Positions 19,604 to 28,777 are shown, counted from the first letter of the stretch. The stretch is DNA of 64,000 bases from Lachnospiraceae bacterium (GCA_910574805.1 CAJTCV010000001.1:310001-374000); one strand, 5' to 3'. Made by a program: numbers and translations. Notes: a model not told the origin generated them from the sequence alone.

Positions 19604-20575
19604 TCAACACTCTGCCCCCGGATGTCCCGTATCCGCCCCGAAGATCAGCCCGATCACTTCCAGAAGCTCCTCCGGACTTCCGCTCTGATACAGCCGTTCC
19701 TTATACCGCTTGGTCCCCTTCCGCTTTTTCATCATATAGGCGGAAAGTTTTTTCATATAGGACAGCGTAAAAGTCTCATCATAATACCGGCAGCAGAGAT
19801 CCATCTGTCCGGCCAGAATCTCATAAGCCGTCTTTTTGCAGGGCTTTTTCGTCAGCTCGCTGAAAATAAAGGGATGCTCCAGCCCATAGCGGGCGATCAT
19901 CACTCCGTCCGCACCGGTCCTTTCCATCATTTTGTCCGCATCTTCCACCGAGAAAATCCCGCCGTTGGCGATAACAGGGATCCCCACCGCCGCCTTCGCC
20001 TGTTCGATCTCCCGGTAGGCAGGCGCCCCGTCGTACATCATGCTCCGGCTCCGTCCGTGAATCGTAATCATATCCGCTCCGGACGCCTCGCACATCCGGG
20101 CAAATTCCGCCGCAAACATCTCATCCTCCCGGATCCCGGTGCGGCACTTGACGGTGATGATCTTTCCGCTCTTCCTGCAGCCTCTTATGATGGCAGAAGC
20201 CCGCTTCTGATCCAGCATCAGGGCGCTTCCCTCCCCGCTTTTGAATACATTGGGAACCGGACACCCCATATTGATGTCTATGATATCCGCATCCTCCAGA
20301 AGCCCGCTCCCCGCCATCCGCTCCATCACCGCCGGATCGCCGCCCAGGAGCTGAACCGCCCGGATCTTCTCATCTTCTGTGGTAAATAACAGACGCCTGG
20401 TGGCCCGGTCCTTGAACTTCAGTCCGTTGGCACTGACCATCTCTGTAAAACAGAGCCCCGCTCCCAGCTCCTGGGCCAGCATCCGGAACGGATAGCAGGT
20501 ATAGCCGGCAAGGGGCGCCATCAGCACATTGGACGGAAGCAGAAGCTCCCCCAGGCGAAGTTTTTTAATCTCCAT
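19604..20575 (-). CDS. dusB: tRNA-dihydrouridine synthase
   Basis: 323 residues. FMN-dependent enzyme that reduces uridine to dihydrouridine in tRNA D-loops. It shows the TIM-barrel start LMAPLAGYTCYPFR, the DINMGCPVPNVFKSGEGSAL segment with the catalytic Cys, and the FMN-phosphate region VIANGGIFSVEDADKMM followed by GADGVMIAR. The C-terminal helical tRNA-binding domain is present. GGAGAG precedes the ATG. It is the first gene of the operon with the LRR and AKR genes and is divergent from the SPFH operon. Confidence 0.93.
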   Translation of the reverse strand: MEIKKLRLGELLLPSNVLMAPLAGYTCYPFRMLAQELGAGLCFTEMVSANGLKFKDRATRRLLFTTEDEKIRAVQLLGGDPAVMERMAGSGLLEDADIIDINMGCPVPNVFKSGEGSALMLDQKRASAIIRGCRKSGKIITVKCRTGIREDEMFAAEFARMCEASGADMITIHGRSRSMMYDGAPAYREIEQAKAAVGIPVIANGGIFSVEDADKMMERTGADGVMIARYGLEHPFIFSELTKKPCKKTAYEILAGQMDLCCRYYDETFTLSYMKKLSAYMMKKRKGTKRYKERLYQSGSPEELLEVIGLIFGADTGHPGAEC

Positions 20576-20654
20576 CGTACATCTCTCCTGCCTGTTATTC
20601 TACACTAATCCGCCCGGTTTCTCAACCTGATTTCCTCCGCAGCTCTCTCAGTGA

Positions 20655-20683
20655 TTGCACATTTTGCATATTTTATATATAAT
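20655..20683 (+). promoter_or_regulatory. Sigma-A promoter of the SPFH operon
   Basis: TTGCAC (20655-20660), a 17-base spacer and TATAAT (20678-20683), about 35 bases before the start codon. It reads rightwards in the gap divergent from dusB. Confidence 0.9.
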
Positions 20684-20717
20684 AGACACAAGTTTATATT
20701 TTATGGAGGAAGAGATC

Positions 20718-22055
20718 ATGGGAATCATCAAAGCGACAGCAGAGGCCGTAAAGGGCACACTCTCCGACAGCTGGCTGGAGGTCTATGAAGCAGACAACAT
20801 GGACGATCAGACCCTGTTTACCAGAGGTGTCCCCGTCCGCCGGGGGGAAAATAAAAAGGGGAGCAGGGATACCGTATCCAACGGATCCGTCATCCACGTC
20901 TGTCCCAACCAGTTCATGATGCTGGTAGACGGTGGAAAAATCGTGGATTACACGGCCGAGGAAGGTTATTATGAGGTGGACGACTCCTCCCTGCCCTCTC
21001 TGTTCAACGGACAGTTCAAAGATACTCTGGACGATATCTTCAACCGGATCCGTTTCGGCGGACAGACACCGTCCAGCCAGAAAGTCTGTTTCATCAACCT
21101 GCAGGAGATCAAGGGGATCAAGTTCGGCACCCGCAATCCGGTCAACTATTTCGACAACTTTTACAATGCAGAGTTATTCCTCAGGGCTCACGGAACCTAT
21201 TCCGTCAAAATCACCAATCCGCTGAAATTCTATGCAGAAGTCCTGCCGAAAAACGAGAGCCGCGTAACCATCTCCAGAATCAACGAACAATATCTCAATG
21301 AATTTCTGGAAGCGCTGCAGTCCGCTCTGAACCAGATGTCTGCAGACGGGATCCGCATCTCTCATGTCACCTCAAAAAGCCGGGAGCTGGGACAGTATAT
21401 GGCCCATGTGCTGGATGATGACTGGAACCTGAACCGCGGCATGGAGATCCAGTCGGTAGGCATCGCCAGCGTCTCCTATGACGAGGAATCCAAAAAACTC
21501 ATTAATATGCGCAATCAGGGAGCCATGCTGGGGAATGCCGCCGTACGGGAAGGCTATGTACAGGGCGCGCTGGCCAGAGGCATGGAAGCGGCAGGTTCCA
21601 ACCGAAACGGATCCATGACCGGATTTATGGGAATGGGCATGGGGATGCACACCGGCGGAGGCTTTATGGCCGCGGCTTCCCAGGCCAATGCCGCTCAGAT
21701 GCAGGCGCAGCAGAACCACGGGACATCCGCACCCCGGACTCCATCCGGAAGCTGGACCTGCTCCTGCGGCGCCCTTAACTCCGGAAAGTTCTGTTCCCAG
21801 TGCGGCAGTCCAAAGCCCGATACCGGATCCTGGACCTGCTCCTGCGGCACAGTAAACTCCGGAAAATTCTGCTCCCAGTGCGGCAGCCCGAAGCCCGATA
21901 CCGGATCCTGGACCTGCTCCTGCGGTGCCATAAACTCCGGAAAATTCTGTTCCCAGTGCGGCAGTCCGAAGCCCGATACCGGATCCTGGACCTGTTCCTG
22001 CGGCACAGTAAACTCCGGAAAATTCTGCCAGAACTGCGGAAAGACACGTGTTTAA
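20718..22055 (+). CDS. SPFH-domain protein with four C-terminal zinc ribbons (YdjI-like)
   Basis: 445 residues from ATG 20718 (GGAGG eight bases upstream; an earlier in-frame ATG overlaps the promoter). Residues about 25-290 form an SPFH/virion-core-like domain as in Bacillus YdjI. A Gly/Met/Gln-rich hinge follows, then four tandem zinc ribbons with CSCG and CSQCG or CQNCG knuckles. There is no membrane segment, so membrane attachment would need partners. The next two genes encode a zinc-ribbon protein with a C-terminal membrane segment and a TPM-domain membrane protein, the same trio as Bacillus ydjGHI, which works with PspA in membrane stress. No pspA is nearby. Confidence 0.88.
   Translation: MGIIKATAEAVKGTLSDSWLEVYEADNMDDQTLFTRGVPVRRGENKKGSRDTVSNGSVIHVCPNQFMMLVDGGKIVDYTAEEGYYEVDDSSLPSLFNGQFKDTLDDIFNRIRFGGQTPSSQKVCFINLQEIKGIKFGTRNPVNYFDNFYNAELFLRAHGTYSVKITNPLKFYAEVLPKNESRVTISRINEQYLNEFLEALQSALNQMSADGIRISHVTSKSRELGQYMAHVLDDDWNLNRGMEIQSVGIASVSYDEESKKLINMRNQGAMLGNAAVREGYVQGALARGMEAAGSNRNGSMTGFMGMGMGMHTGGGFMAAASQANAAQMQAQQNHGTSAPRTPSGSWTCSCGALNSGKFCSQCGSPKPDTGSWTCSCGTVNSGKFCSQCGSPKPDTGSWTCSCGAINSGKFCSQCGSPKPDTGSWTCSCGTVNSGKFCQNCGKTRV
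21747..22055 (+). repeat. 78-bp tandem repeats encoding zinc ribbons
   Basis: Four in-frame units start at 21747, 21825, 21903 and 21981; each encodes 26 residues beginning GSWTCSCG and ending SPKPDT. The last unit is altered at its end (CQNCGKTRV). The copies are nearly identical at DNA level, implying recent duplication or conversion. Confidence 0.92.
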
Positions 22056-22076
22056 AAAGATCTGCGAGGTAATCAC

Positions 22077-23096
22077 ATGGCAGCACATACATACAAATGT
22101 CCCAACTGCGGCGGCTCCATGGTCTTTGACCCGGACAGGCAGCGCTTCGTCTGCGAATACTGTCTGTCCGCATTTACCCGGACGGAACTGGATACGCTTC
22201 CGCCGGACCCTTCACAGAACTGTGAAGAAGCGCTTCTCTACACCTGCCCCAGCTACGGAGCCGAACTTGCCATGGGAGAGACAAAAGCGGCGGACTTCTG
22301 CTACTACTGTCACAATCCCATCGTTCTGTCCGGCAGACTGTCCGGCGACCGTACCCCTTCTCTGGTGGTTCCCTTTCAGTTTTCCAGGGACGAGGCAAAG
22401 GAGCGCTTTCTTTCCTGGATCGGAAAGAAAAAATATATTCCTGCTGACTTTTTCTCCCAAAGTCAGCTGGAGAAGCTGTCCGGCGTCTATTTTCCATACT
22501 GGATCTGCGACTGCATCATGGAAGCCTCTTTGAACGGCACTGCAAGAAATATCCGCGTCTGGCGTTCCGGGGACACAGAATACACCGAGACCCGTGTCTA
22601 CTCCATCCGCCGTCAGGGACAGGCGGTGTTTACCGAACTGACCAGAAATGCCCTGCAGCGGGCGCAGGTACGGATGCTGGAAGGAATCCTGCCCTTTAAC
22701 CTGAAAAAGGCAGAGCCTTTCCATTCCGGATATCTGTCCGGCTTCCAGGCCGAGGTCCAGGATATGGAACGGGTAAATTTTGAAGCGGATGTAAGAAAAG
22801 AAGCAGAAGAGCACACGAAAAAGCTTCTGATGGATACCGTCAGCGGACACACCGGATTTTCTGCCGACTCCTTTTATACCAGCCAGCAGAAAGCAGACTG
22901 GCATTATGTCCTTCTGCCCGTGTGGATTCTGACTTATCGAAAAAAAGAAGAATTATATTATTTTGCCATGAACGGCCAGACCGGTGAGATCTGCGGGCGG
23001 CTGCCCCTGGATTACCGAAAGCTTACGCTCACCTGCACAGGCATCTTTGCCGCAGTCACCGCACTGATCACCTTACTGGGAGGATTGCTGTTATGA
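22077..23096 (+). CDS. Zinc-ribbon protein with C-terminal membrane segment (YdjG-like)
   Basis: 339 residues. The N terminus has a TFIIB-type zinc ribbon (CPNCGGSMVFD, then VCEYCLSAF). A second ribbon follows (CPSYG, then CYYCHNPIV) in which the third-position Cys is replaced by Tyr, so its metal site is incomplete. A soluble middle domain of about 220 residues is followed by a C-terminal hydrophobic segment (about 315-337), giving a tail-anchored topology. It starts 21 bases after the SPFH gene and overlaps the TPM gene by four bases (ATGA). By context it should anchor the SPFH protein to the membrane. Confidence 0.82.
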   Translation: MAAHTYKCPNCGGSMVFDPDRQRFVCEYCLSAFTRTELDTLPPDPSQNCEEALLYTCPSYGAELAMGETKAADFCYYCHNPIVLSGRLSGDRTPSLVVPFQFSRDEAKERFLSWIGKKKYIPADFFSQSQLEKLSGVYFPYWICDCIMEASLNGTARNIRVWRSGDTEYTETRVYSIRRQGQAVFTELTRNALQRAQVRMLEGILPFNLKKAEPFHSGYLSGFQAEVQDMERVNFEADVRKEAEEHTKKLLMDTVSGHTGFSADSFYTSQQKADWHYVLLPVWILTYRKKEELYYFAMNGQTGEICGRLPLDYRKLTLTCTGIFAAVTALITLLGGLLL

Positions 23097-23965
23097 AGCT
23101 TCAAAAAAGAACTGTCTGGAAAAAAGTCCTTCTGTCTGTCCTGCTCGTCTTCCCCCTTTTTGCAGCGGATGTGCGGGCAGGAGATGCCGGACTGCTTCCG
23201 GAAGAAAATGAGGCACGGATCTATGACGACGCCGGTCTGTTCCAGGAGGCGGATCTGTCCCGGATCGCAGAACAGATCGGGGACTTTCGGGCTGCAACCG
23301 GCATGGACTGCGCTGTAGCCACTACCGACGACGCCGGCGGGAAATCCGCCCGGGATTACGCCGATGACCTGTACGAACAGCAGGGAATCGGCACAGGGGA
23401 TTCCCATGACGGCCTTCTCTACCTGATTGATCTGGACAATGGAGAGATCTACATCTCCACAGAAGGAGCGGCGCTGCGCCCTCTGACAGACGACCGTCTG
23501 GACCGGATCCTGGACCGTGCCTATGAGGATGCAAGCGCCGGCAACTATGCCGACAGCGCCCTCACCGTCCTTCAGGATGCACAGTCCTTTATTCTGGAAG
23601 GCATACCGGAGGATCAGTACAACTATTCCTCAGAGACCGGCGAAAAGGATCCGTACCGTCAGAAGGGCTTTCCGGTCATGGCGCTTCTCTTCGGGATGAC
23701 CGTGGGAACCGCCACCGCCCTGATCACCTTCTTCACGGTCCGGAGCAGCTACCGCCTCACCTGGGAGACGTACCGCTATCCCCTGTCGGAAAAGAGCCGT
23801 CTGCAGCTGACCCGGTCCGAAAATGTTCTCGTCAATCAGTTTGTCACCCACCGGAAGATCCCGAAAAACCCTCCTTCTTCCGGCAGAAGCTCCTCCGGAA
23901 GCCGTACGACCACCCACCGTTCCCGAAGCGGAAGGACCCACGGCGGCCGGGGCCGCAGACTGTGA
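23093..23965 (+). CDS. TPM-domain membrane protein (YdjH/YgcG-like)
   Basis: 290 residues: signal peptide (1-29), an extracellular TPM domain (about 40-165; IYDDAGLFQEADLSRIAEQI and GIGTGDSHDGLLYLIDL are typical), a membrane segment (about 200-222) and an arginine/serine-rich cytoplasmic tail of about 65 residues. Its ATG overlaps the stop of the zinc-ribbon gene. TPM proteins are linked to membrane-protein quality control and stress. The gene ends seven bases from the convergent gpsA stop, with no hairpin between. Confidence 0.83.
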   Translation: MKLQKRTVWKKVLLSVLLVFPLFAADVRAGDAGLLPEENEARIYDDAGLFQEADLSRIAEQIGDFRAATGMDCAVATTDDAGGKSARDYADDLYEQQGIGTGDSHDGLLYLIDLDNGEIYISTEGAALRPLTDDRLDRILDRAYEDASAGNYADSALTVLQDAQSFILEGIPEDQYNYSSETGEKDPYRQKGFPVMALLFGMTVGTATALITFFTVRSSYRLTWETYRYPLSEKSRLQLTRSENVLVNQFVTHRKIPKNPPSSGRSSSGSRTTTHRSRSGRTHGGRGRRL

Positions 23966-23972
23966 CCTGGAT

Positions 23973-24983
23973 CTATCTCCAGGGCAGCTCCGGGTTCTCG
24001 ATCTTCTTGTCCCGGAGCATCAGGTCCACCATTGCCTCTTTTGCGGATTTATTTCCAAAAAGTACGTGGTTCACTTCTTCCACAATGGGCATATCCACAC
24101 CATATTTCCCGGCAAGGACTCTGGCCGCTTTCGCAGAGTACACGCCTTCCACCACCATCTTCACCTCGTCCATGGCCTCCTGCATGGTCCTGCCCTGCCC
24201 GATCAGATAGCCGGCCTTCCGGTTCCGGCTGTGCACCGACGCGCAGGTCACGATCAGGTCACCGATCCCTGTCAGGCCGTTGAAGGTCTCCATGCGGCCT
24301 CCCATGGCCACTCCCAGCCGGCTCATCTCTGCGATACCCCGGGTGATCAGAGCCGCCTTGGTATTGTCCCCGCAGCCCAGTCCGTCCGCCACGCCTGCCG
24401 CCAGAGCGATGACATTTTTCAGCGCTCCGCCCAGTTCAATCCCCAGCATATCCGGACTCGTATAGACCCGGAACACTTCGTTCATAAAAATATTCTGAAT
24501 GTATTCCGCCGTCTTCTGGTCCTTCGCACTGGCCACCACAGTGGTAGGGATCCCGTGCCCTACTTCCTCCGCATGGCTTGGACCCGACAGAACCGCTGCA
24601 TTCACTCCCGGAATCTCCTGCTCAATAATATCTGTCAGGATCATCAGCGTGCTCTCTTCGATCCCCTTGGCCAGGTTCACCACGATCTTCCCGGGCTCCA
24701 CATAAGGAGCCATTTTGTGCGCCGTACCCCTGACCGCTGTGGAGGGAACTGCCAGCACCAGCATATCCTTCTCTCTCACCGCCGCTCCAGGGTCCGAAGT
24801 AAACTGTGTCCCCTCCGAAAGCCTCACACCCGGCAGCTTTGATTCATTTTCCCTTTTCTCTCCAAGCCTTTCGGCTTCCTCTTTCCTGTGAGACCAGACA
24901 GTCACCTCATGCCCGTTGAGATCGAGCACCTTCGCAATGGCCATCCCCCAGCTTCCCGCTCCGATTACACTAACTTTTGCCAT
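23973..24983 (-). CDS. gpsA: Glycerol-3-phosphate dehydrogenase [NAD(P)+]
   Basis: 336 residues. Reduces dihydroxyacetone phosphate to sn-glycerol-3-phosphate for phospholipid synthesis. It has the N-terminal dinucleotide motif GAGSWGMAIA, the LAKGIE loop, the substrate lysine region GGALKNVIALAAG and the C-terminal helical domain. GGGAG lies nine bases before the ATG. It is the last gene of DUF512-der-plsY-gpsA, separated from plsY by three copies of a 100-bp hairpin repeat. PlsY acylates the product of GpsA, a common pairing. Confidence 0.97.
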   Translation of the reverse strand: MAKVSVIGAGSWGMAIAKVLDLNGHEVTVWSHRKEEAERLGEKRENESKLPGVRLSEGTQFTSDPGAAVREKDMLVLAVPSTAVRGTAHKMAPYVEPGKIVVNLAKGIEESTLMILTDIIEQEIPGVNAAVLSGPSHAEEVGHGIPTTVVASAKDQKTAEYIQNIFMNEVFRVYTSPDMLGIELGGALKNVIALAAGVADGLGCGDNTKAALITRGIAEMSRLGVAMGGRMETFNGLTGIGDLIVTCASVHSRNRKAGYLIGQGRTMQEAMDEVKMVVEGVYSAKAARVLAGKYGVDMPIVEEVNHVLFGNKSAKEAMVDLMLRDKKIENPELPWR

Positions 24984-25000
24984 AATGATATTCTCCCATT

Positions 25001-25316
25001 AAAGTTCCGTATCTGCACTGACAATCCCCTGCATCTGGAAGGATTTCCTGACGCCCTCCCGTCATGAAATCCTTCCGGCATTGCCTGCGCAGATACTGTC
25101 AAAGTTCCGTATCTGCACTGACAATCCCCTGCATCTGGAAGGATTTCCTGACGCCCTCCCGTCATGAAATCCTTCCGGCATTGCCAACGCAGATACTGTC
25201 AAAGTTCCGTATCTGCACTGACAATCCCCTGCATCTGGAAGGACTTCCTGACGCCCTCCCGTCATGAAATCCTTCCGGGCATTGCCAGCGCAGATACTGT
25301 CAAAGTTCCGTATCTG
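25001..25316 (-). repeat. Tandem 100-bp hairpin repeats between plsY and gpsA
   Basis: Units start at 25001, 25101 and 25201 (100, 100 and 101 bp, about 97% alike), with a 15-bp partial unit at 25302-25316. Each holds nested inverted repeats: an outer arm pair GTATCTGC/GCAGATAC and an inner pair GGAAGGATTTC/GAAATCCTTCC, capped on the minus strand by TGACG/CGTCA around a GGAGGG loop. They are spaced without unique DNA between them, unlike CRISPR. Related units occur at 27292-27471, and a short relic at 32655-32694. Confidence 0.93.
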
Positions 25317-25950
25317 TTTTCTTCTGAAAGATTTTGCTTTCCGTTCCGTGCAGCAGCCGCACGATATTGGCCCGGTGGCGGTAGACGGCCATGGCGGACA
25401 GCACTGCACATACGATATAGAATTCCATCCGGTGCGCCGGGTCCATGCCGTAATAGCCCCGCTCTCCCAGCACCACCAGGCTGATCACCAGCTCGATAAC
25501 CACCAGGATGGAGCCCAGTGACACATACCGGGTCAAAAAGACCGTCAGCAGGAAGGTAGAGGCCTCCAGAGCCGTCACAACGGGTCCCAGGGTCAGCACA
25601 AGCCCTGCAGTGCAGGCGATCCCTTTGCCGCCTTTGAAGCCCAGTTGCACTGGAAAATTATGTCCCAGAATCGCACCCGCCGCCGCATACATACCAAGAA
25701 GTGGAAGCCAGTCCGCATCCTGCCGGCCAAAAAGCAGCCGGACAGCCACCACAGCCAGCACCGTCTTCGCCACATCTCCCAGAAGTACAATCACTCCTGC
25801 TTTCTTACCCAGCACCCGAAGCGCATTGGTCGTTCCGGCATTGCCGCTGCCATGCTCCCGGATGTCGATCCCGTTTAACCTTCCATAAATATAGGCGGTC
25901 TGAAATATCCCGAACAGATAACCGATCGCCAGACTGATCAAGCGTTCCAT
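25300..25950 (-). CDS. plsY: Glycerol-3-phosphate acyltransferase PlsY
   Basis: 216 residues with five to six membrane segments. Moves an acyl group from acyl-phosphate to glycerol-3-phosphate, the first step of phosphatidate synthesis. It has the PlsY motifs HGSGNAGTTNALR, LGHNFPVQLGFKGGKGIA and HGTESKI. The last five codons and the stop are supplied by the end of a neighbouring repeat element (25302-25316), so the tail TDTEL is repeat-derived. It starts two bases past the stop of der. Confidence 0.96.
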   Translation of the reverse strand: MERLISLAIGYLFGIFQTAYIYGRLNGIDIREHGSGNAGTTNALRVLGKKAGVIVLLGDVAKTVLAVVAVRLLFGRQDADWLPLLGMYAAAGAILGHNFPVQLGFKGGKGIACTAGLVLTLGPVVTALEASTFLLTVFLTRYVSLGSILVVIELVISLVVLGERGYYGMDPAHRMEFYIVCAVLSAMAVYRHRANIVRLLHGTESKIFQKKTDTEL

Positions 25951-25951
25951 G

Positions 25952-27277
25952 TCATCCCTGTTCCTTTCTCTCCCGTATGATGAATTTTAATGAAGTTCCC
26001 TTGAATCCAAACGTTTCCCGGATCTTGTTTTCCAGATATCTGGTATAGGAAAAATGCATCAGCTCCCTGTCATTGACGAAGATCACAAAGGTGGGCGGCT
26101 TCACCGACACCTGCGTCACATAGAAGATCTTCAGCCTGCGTCCCCGGTCCGAAGGAGGCTGCTGCATGGCGGTGGCCTCTGTAATAATCTCATTAATCAC
26201 CCCCGTCTGGATCCGAAGGGTCTGATTTTCAATGACCATATCGATGGTCTCAAAGAGTTTCGGCAGCCGCTGCCCGGTTTCTGCGGATATGAACAGGATC
26301 TCCGCATACATCATAAAGGACAGAACCTCCCGGACCCTGCGCGTAAATTCATAAATCGTCTTGTCGTTTTTTTCGATGGCGTCCCACTTGTTGACCGCGA
26401 TGATCACGCCCTTGCCCCGCTCATGAGCGATGCCGGCGATCTTCGCATCCTGCTCCGTCACCCCTTCTTTGGCGTCGATGACCACCACGACCACATCCGC
26501 CCGCTCCACGGCCGTCACGGTGCGGATAATGCTGTAACGCTCCAGCTCTTCCTTGATTCTGCTTTTCCGGCGCAGTCCCGCCGTATCAATGAACACGTAT
26601 TCTTTCCCGTTGAAACGGATGTCCGTGTCGATGGCGTCCCGGGTAGTACCCGCAATGTCGGACACGATCACCCGGTTTTTACCGGTCAGTTTATTGATAA
26701 TGGAAGATTTCCCCACATTGGGCTTGCCCACAATGGCGATCTTGGGACGGTCATCGTCATCCTCTCCCTCCGCATGCTCCGGAAAGTGGGCGATCACTGC
26801 ATCCAGCATATCCCCGATACCCAGTCGGGAAGCCGCAGACACCGGAATGGGGTCTCCGATCCCCAGATTGTAAAATTCATATATATCCGCCATGAATTTC
26901 TGAAAACTGTCTACTTTATTCACCACCAGAAGCACCGGCTTCTGCGACCGCCGCAGCATATCCGCCACCTTGGAATCTGCATCCTGAAGCCCCTGGCGCA
27001 CATCCACCAGAAACAGAATCACATCCGCCGTGTCGATGGCAATCTGTGCCTGCTCCCGCATCTGAGAAAGGATAATATCGCTGCTGTCCGGCTCAATCCC
27101 TCCCGTATCTATCATGGTAAAATGGTGATTCAGCCACGTGACGTCCGCATAGATCCGGTCCCTGGTCACGCCCGGCGTATCTTTTACAATGGAGATGTTC
27201 TCTCCTGCCAGAGCATTGAACAGCGTCGATTTTCCCACATTGGGGCGCCCCACGATGGCTACGATCGGTTTGCTCAT
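25952..27277 (-). CDS. der: Ribosome-assembly GTPase Der (EngA)
   Basis: 441 residues, the normal length. Two tandem GTPase domains are visible: G1 motifs GRPNVGKST (about residue 8) and GKPNVGKSS (about 185), DTGG and DTAG switch motifs, NKVD and NKWD specificity motifs, then the KH-like C-terminal domain. It acts in 50S subunit maturation. It lies between the DUF512 radical SAM gene, a very common neighbour in Firmicutes, and plsY. Confidence 0.97.
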   Translation of the reverse strand: MSKPIVAIVGRPNVGKSTLFNALAGENISIVKDTPGVTRDRIYADVTWLNHHFTMIDTGGIEPDSSDIILSQMREQAQIAIDTADVILFLVDVRQGLQDADSKVADMLRRSQKPVLLVVNKVDSFQKFMADIYEFYNLGIGDPIPVSAASRLGIGDMLDAVIAHFPEHAEGEDDDDRPKIAIVGKPNVGKSSIINKLTGKNRVIVSDIAGTTRDAIDTDIRFNGKEYVFIDTAGLRRKSRIKEELERYSIIRTVTAVERADVVVVVIDAKEGVTEQDAKIAGIAHERGKGVIIAVNKWDAIEKNDKTIYEFTRRVREVLSFMMYAEILFISAETGQRLPKLFETIDMVIENQTLRIQTGVINEIITEATAMQQPPSDRGRRLKIFYVTQVSVKPPTFVIFVNDRELMHFSYTRYLENKIRETFGFKGTSLKFIIRERKEQG

Positions 27278-27291
27278 GATTTACCTCCTGA

Positions 27292-27471
27292 TTAGAGTTC
27301 CGCATCCTCCCGGTAAATCCCCAGCGTCTGGAAGCATTTCCTGCCGCTTTGCGCCATGAAACGCTTCCGGGGCTTTTCCGCGAGGATGCTGTTTGTTTAG
27401 AGTTCCGCATCCTCCCGGTAAATCCCCGGCGTCTGGAAGCATTTCCTGCCGATTCCAGGAGGATGCTGTTT
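27292..27471 (-). repeat. Two diverged hairpin repeat units upstream of der
   Basis: One full 105-bp unit (27292-27396) and a shortened second (27397-27471) lie between der and the DUF512 gene. The outer arms are GCATCCTC/GAGGATGC and the inner arms GGAAGCATTTC/GAAACGCTTCC. Compared with the 25001-25316 units, the paired bases have changed together. The second unit has lost one inner arm. Confidence 0.88.
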
Positions 27472-27472
27472 T

Positions 27473-28777
27473 TCAGTATCCTGTGATCTTCTCTACCAGA
27501 TCATTTCCGCTTGATTCTACTATGGATATTTTGATTTGTAAAGCATTTTCCACTTCTTCCACGGTCACGTCATCCAGAAAAACCGGTTCCCCGCTTTTCA
27601 GCATGTGCCCGGTCAGCAAAAGCCGTTCCCCCAGAGCCTGTCCCGTGAGCTGGCGGATCAGATCCTGCCCCGTGAGCAGTCCCGCCACTGTGATTTTCTC
27701 CCCGAAGAAATCATTTTTAATGGGAAATATTTTTATGCGGACATTGGGATATTTTTCCCGGATCCGCTCTGCATGTTCCTGAAGATACGGCGCTGCCAGC
27801 ACTCCGGTGGCAATGGATACCTCCCGGCGCCTGTCATCCCCGGTACGGCACTCCAGCGCCTCGAGGACCTCTTCCTCCAGAAGCCTCACCATACCGACTC
27901 CATTTTCCAGCTGCAGATAGCCGTCGTACGTATCTTCCCCGGGGACGGGCTCTCCTGCCAGAATATACCACTCGTCTCCCCCATGGATAAAATGAGTCCC
28001 GTATTCCTCATACAGCTTTCTCTGCCATCTGTGGATACAGGAGAGAACCCGGCGTGCGTCCTCCTTTGTGAAAGGGGTGAGCGGATACAGCCCCTCCCGG
28101 TAGCGGGTCAGCCCCACCGGAACCACCGATACGCTCTCAAGTTCCGGCAGGAACCCGGTCAGATCCCGAATGGAGCGCTCCAGCTCTTCCCCGTCGTTGA
28201 CACCTTTGCACAGGACGATCTGCCCGTTCATGCGGATGCCCGCATCCTTCAGCTTTTTTGCTTTTTTCAGAATATCTCCGGCAAAACGGTTGTTCAGCAT
28301 CCGGCAGCGAAGCTCCGGATTCGTCGCCTGGAAAGAAATATTGATGGGCGATAATTTATAATAGATGATACGGTCAAGATCCCTGTCGCTCATATTGGTC
28401 AGCGTCAGATAATTTCCCTGCAGGAAGGACAGCCGGGAATCATCATCCTTAAAATACAGGGTATCCCGCATTCCTCCGGGAAGCTGATCGATAAAGCAGA
28501 AGATACATTTATTCCTGCAGGACCGATAGTCGTCCATGAGACCGTTTTCAAATTCCAGCCCCAGATCTTCTTCGTACTCTTTCTCAATCTCCAGCTCCCA
28601 TTCCTCTCCGTCCGGCTTACGGATCAGAACCAGAACCTCTTCCTCATTCATCAGATAACGATAGTCAAATACATCCTCCGGCACCTGCCCGTTGACGGAC
28701 AGAAGCACGTCCCCCGGCCGGATCTCCAGCTCCTGCGCAATGCTCCCGGGAGCAACCGCACGTATCACATGTTCCAT
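27473..28777 (-). CDS. DUF512 protein: PDZ-like plus radical SAM
   Basis: 434 residues. An N-terminal PDZ-like domain (1-65; APGSIAQELEIRPGDVLLSV) is followed by a radical SAM core with the cluster motif CRNKCIFC (about residue 86; C-X3-C-X2-C) and the C-terminal DUF512 domain. The biochemical role is unknown, but adjacency to der is widely conserved in Firmicutes. It is the first gene of the DUF512-der-plsY-gpsA operon with a promoter at 28810-28838. Confidence 0.9.
   Translation of the reverse strand: MEHVIRAVAPGSIAQELEIRPGDVLLSVNGQVPEDVFDYRYLMNEEEVLVLIRKPDGEEWELEIEKEYEEDLGLEFENGLMDDYRSCRNKCIFCFIDQLPGGMRDTLYFKDDDSRLSFLQGNYLTLTNMSDRDLDRIIYYKLSPINISFQATNPELRCRMLNNRFAGDILKKAKKLKDAGIRMNGQIVLCKGVNDGEELERSIRDLTGFLPELESVSVVPVGLTRYREGLYPLTPFTKEDARRVLSCIHRWQRKLYEEYGTHFIHGGDEWYILAGEPVPGEDTYDGYLQLENGVGMVRLLEEEVLEALECRTGDDRRREVSIATGVLAAPYLQEHAERIREKYPNVRIKIFPIKNDFFGEKITVAGLLTGQDLIRQLTGQALGERLLLTGHMLKSGEPVFLDDVTVEEVENALQIKISIVESSGNDLVEKITGY

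Noticed and set aside
25001-25316. CRISPR array
   Set aside because: Units are 100 bp, contiguous and without unique spacers, and there are no cas genes.
26054-27295. 413-codon open frame antisense to der
   Set aside because: Shadow of the GTPase gene; its sequence is rich in His and Asp, as antisense frames of this genome are, and shows no family motif.
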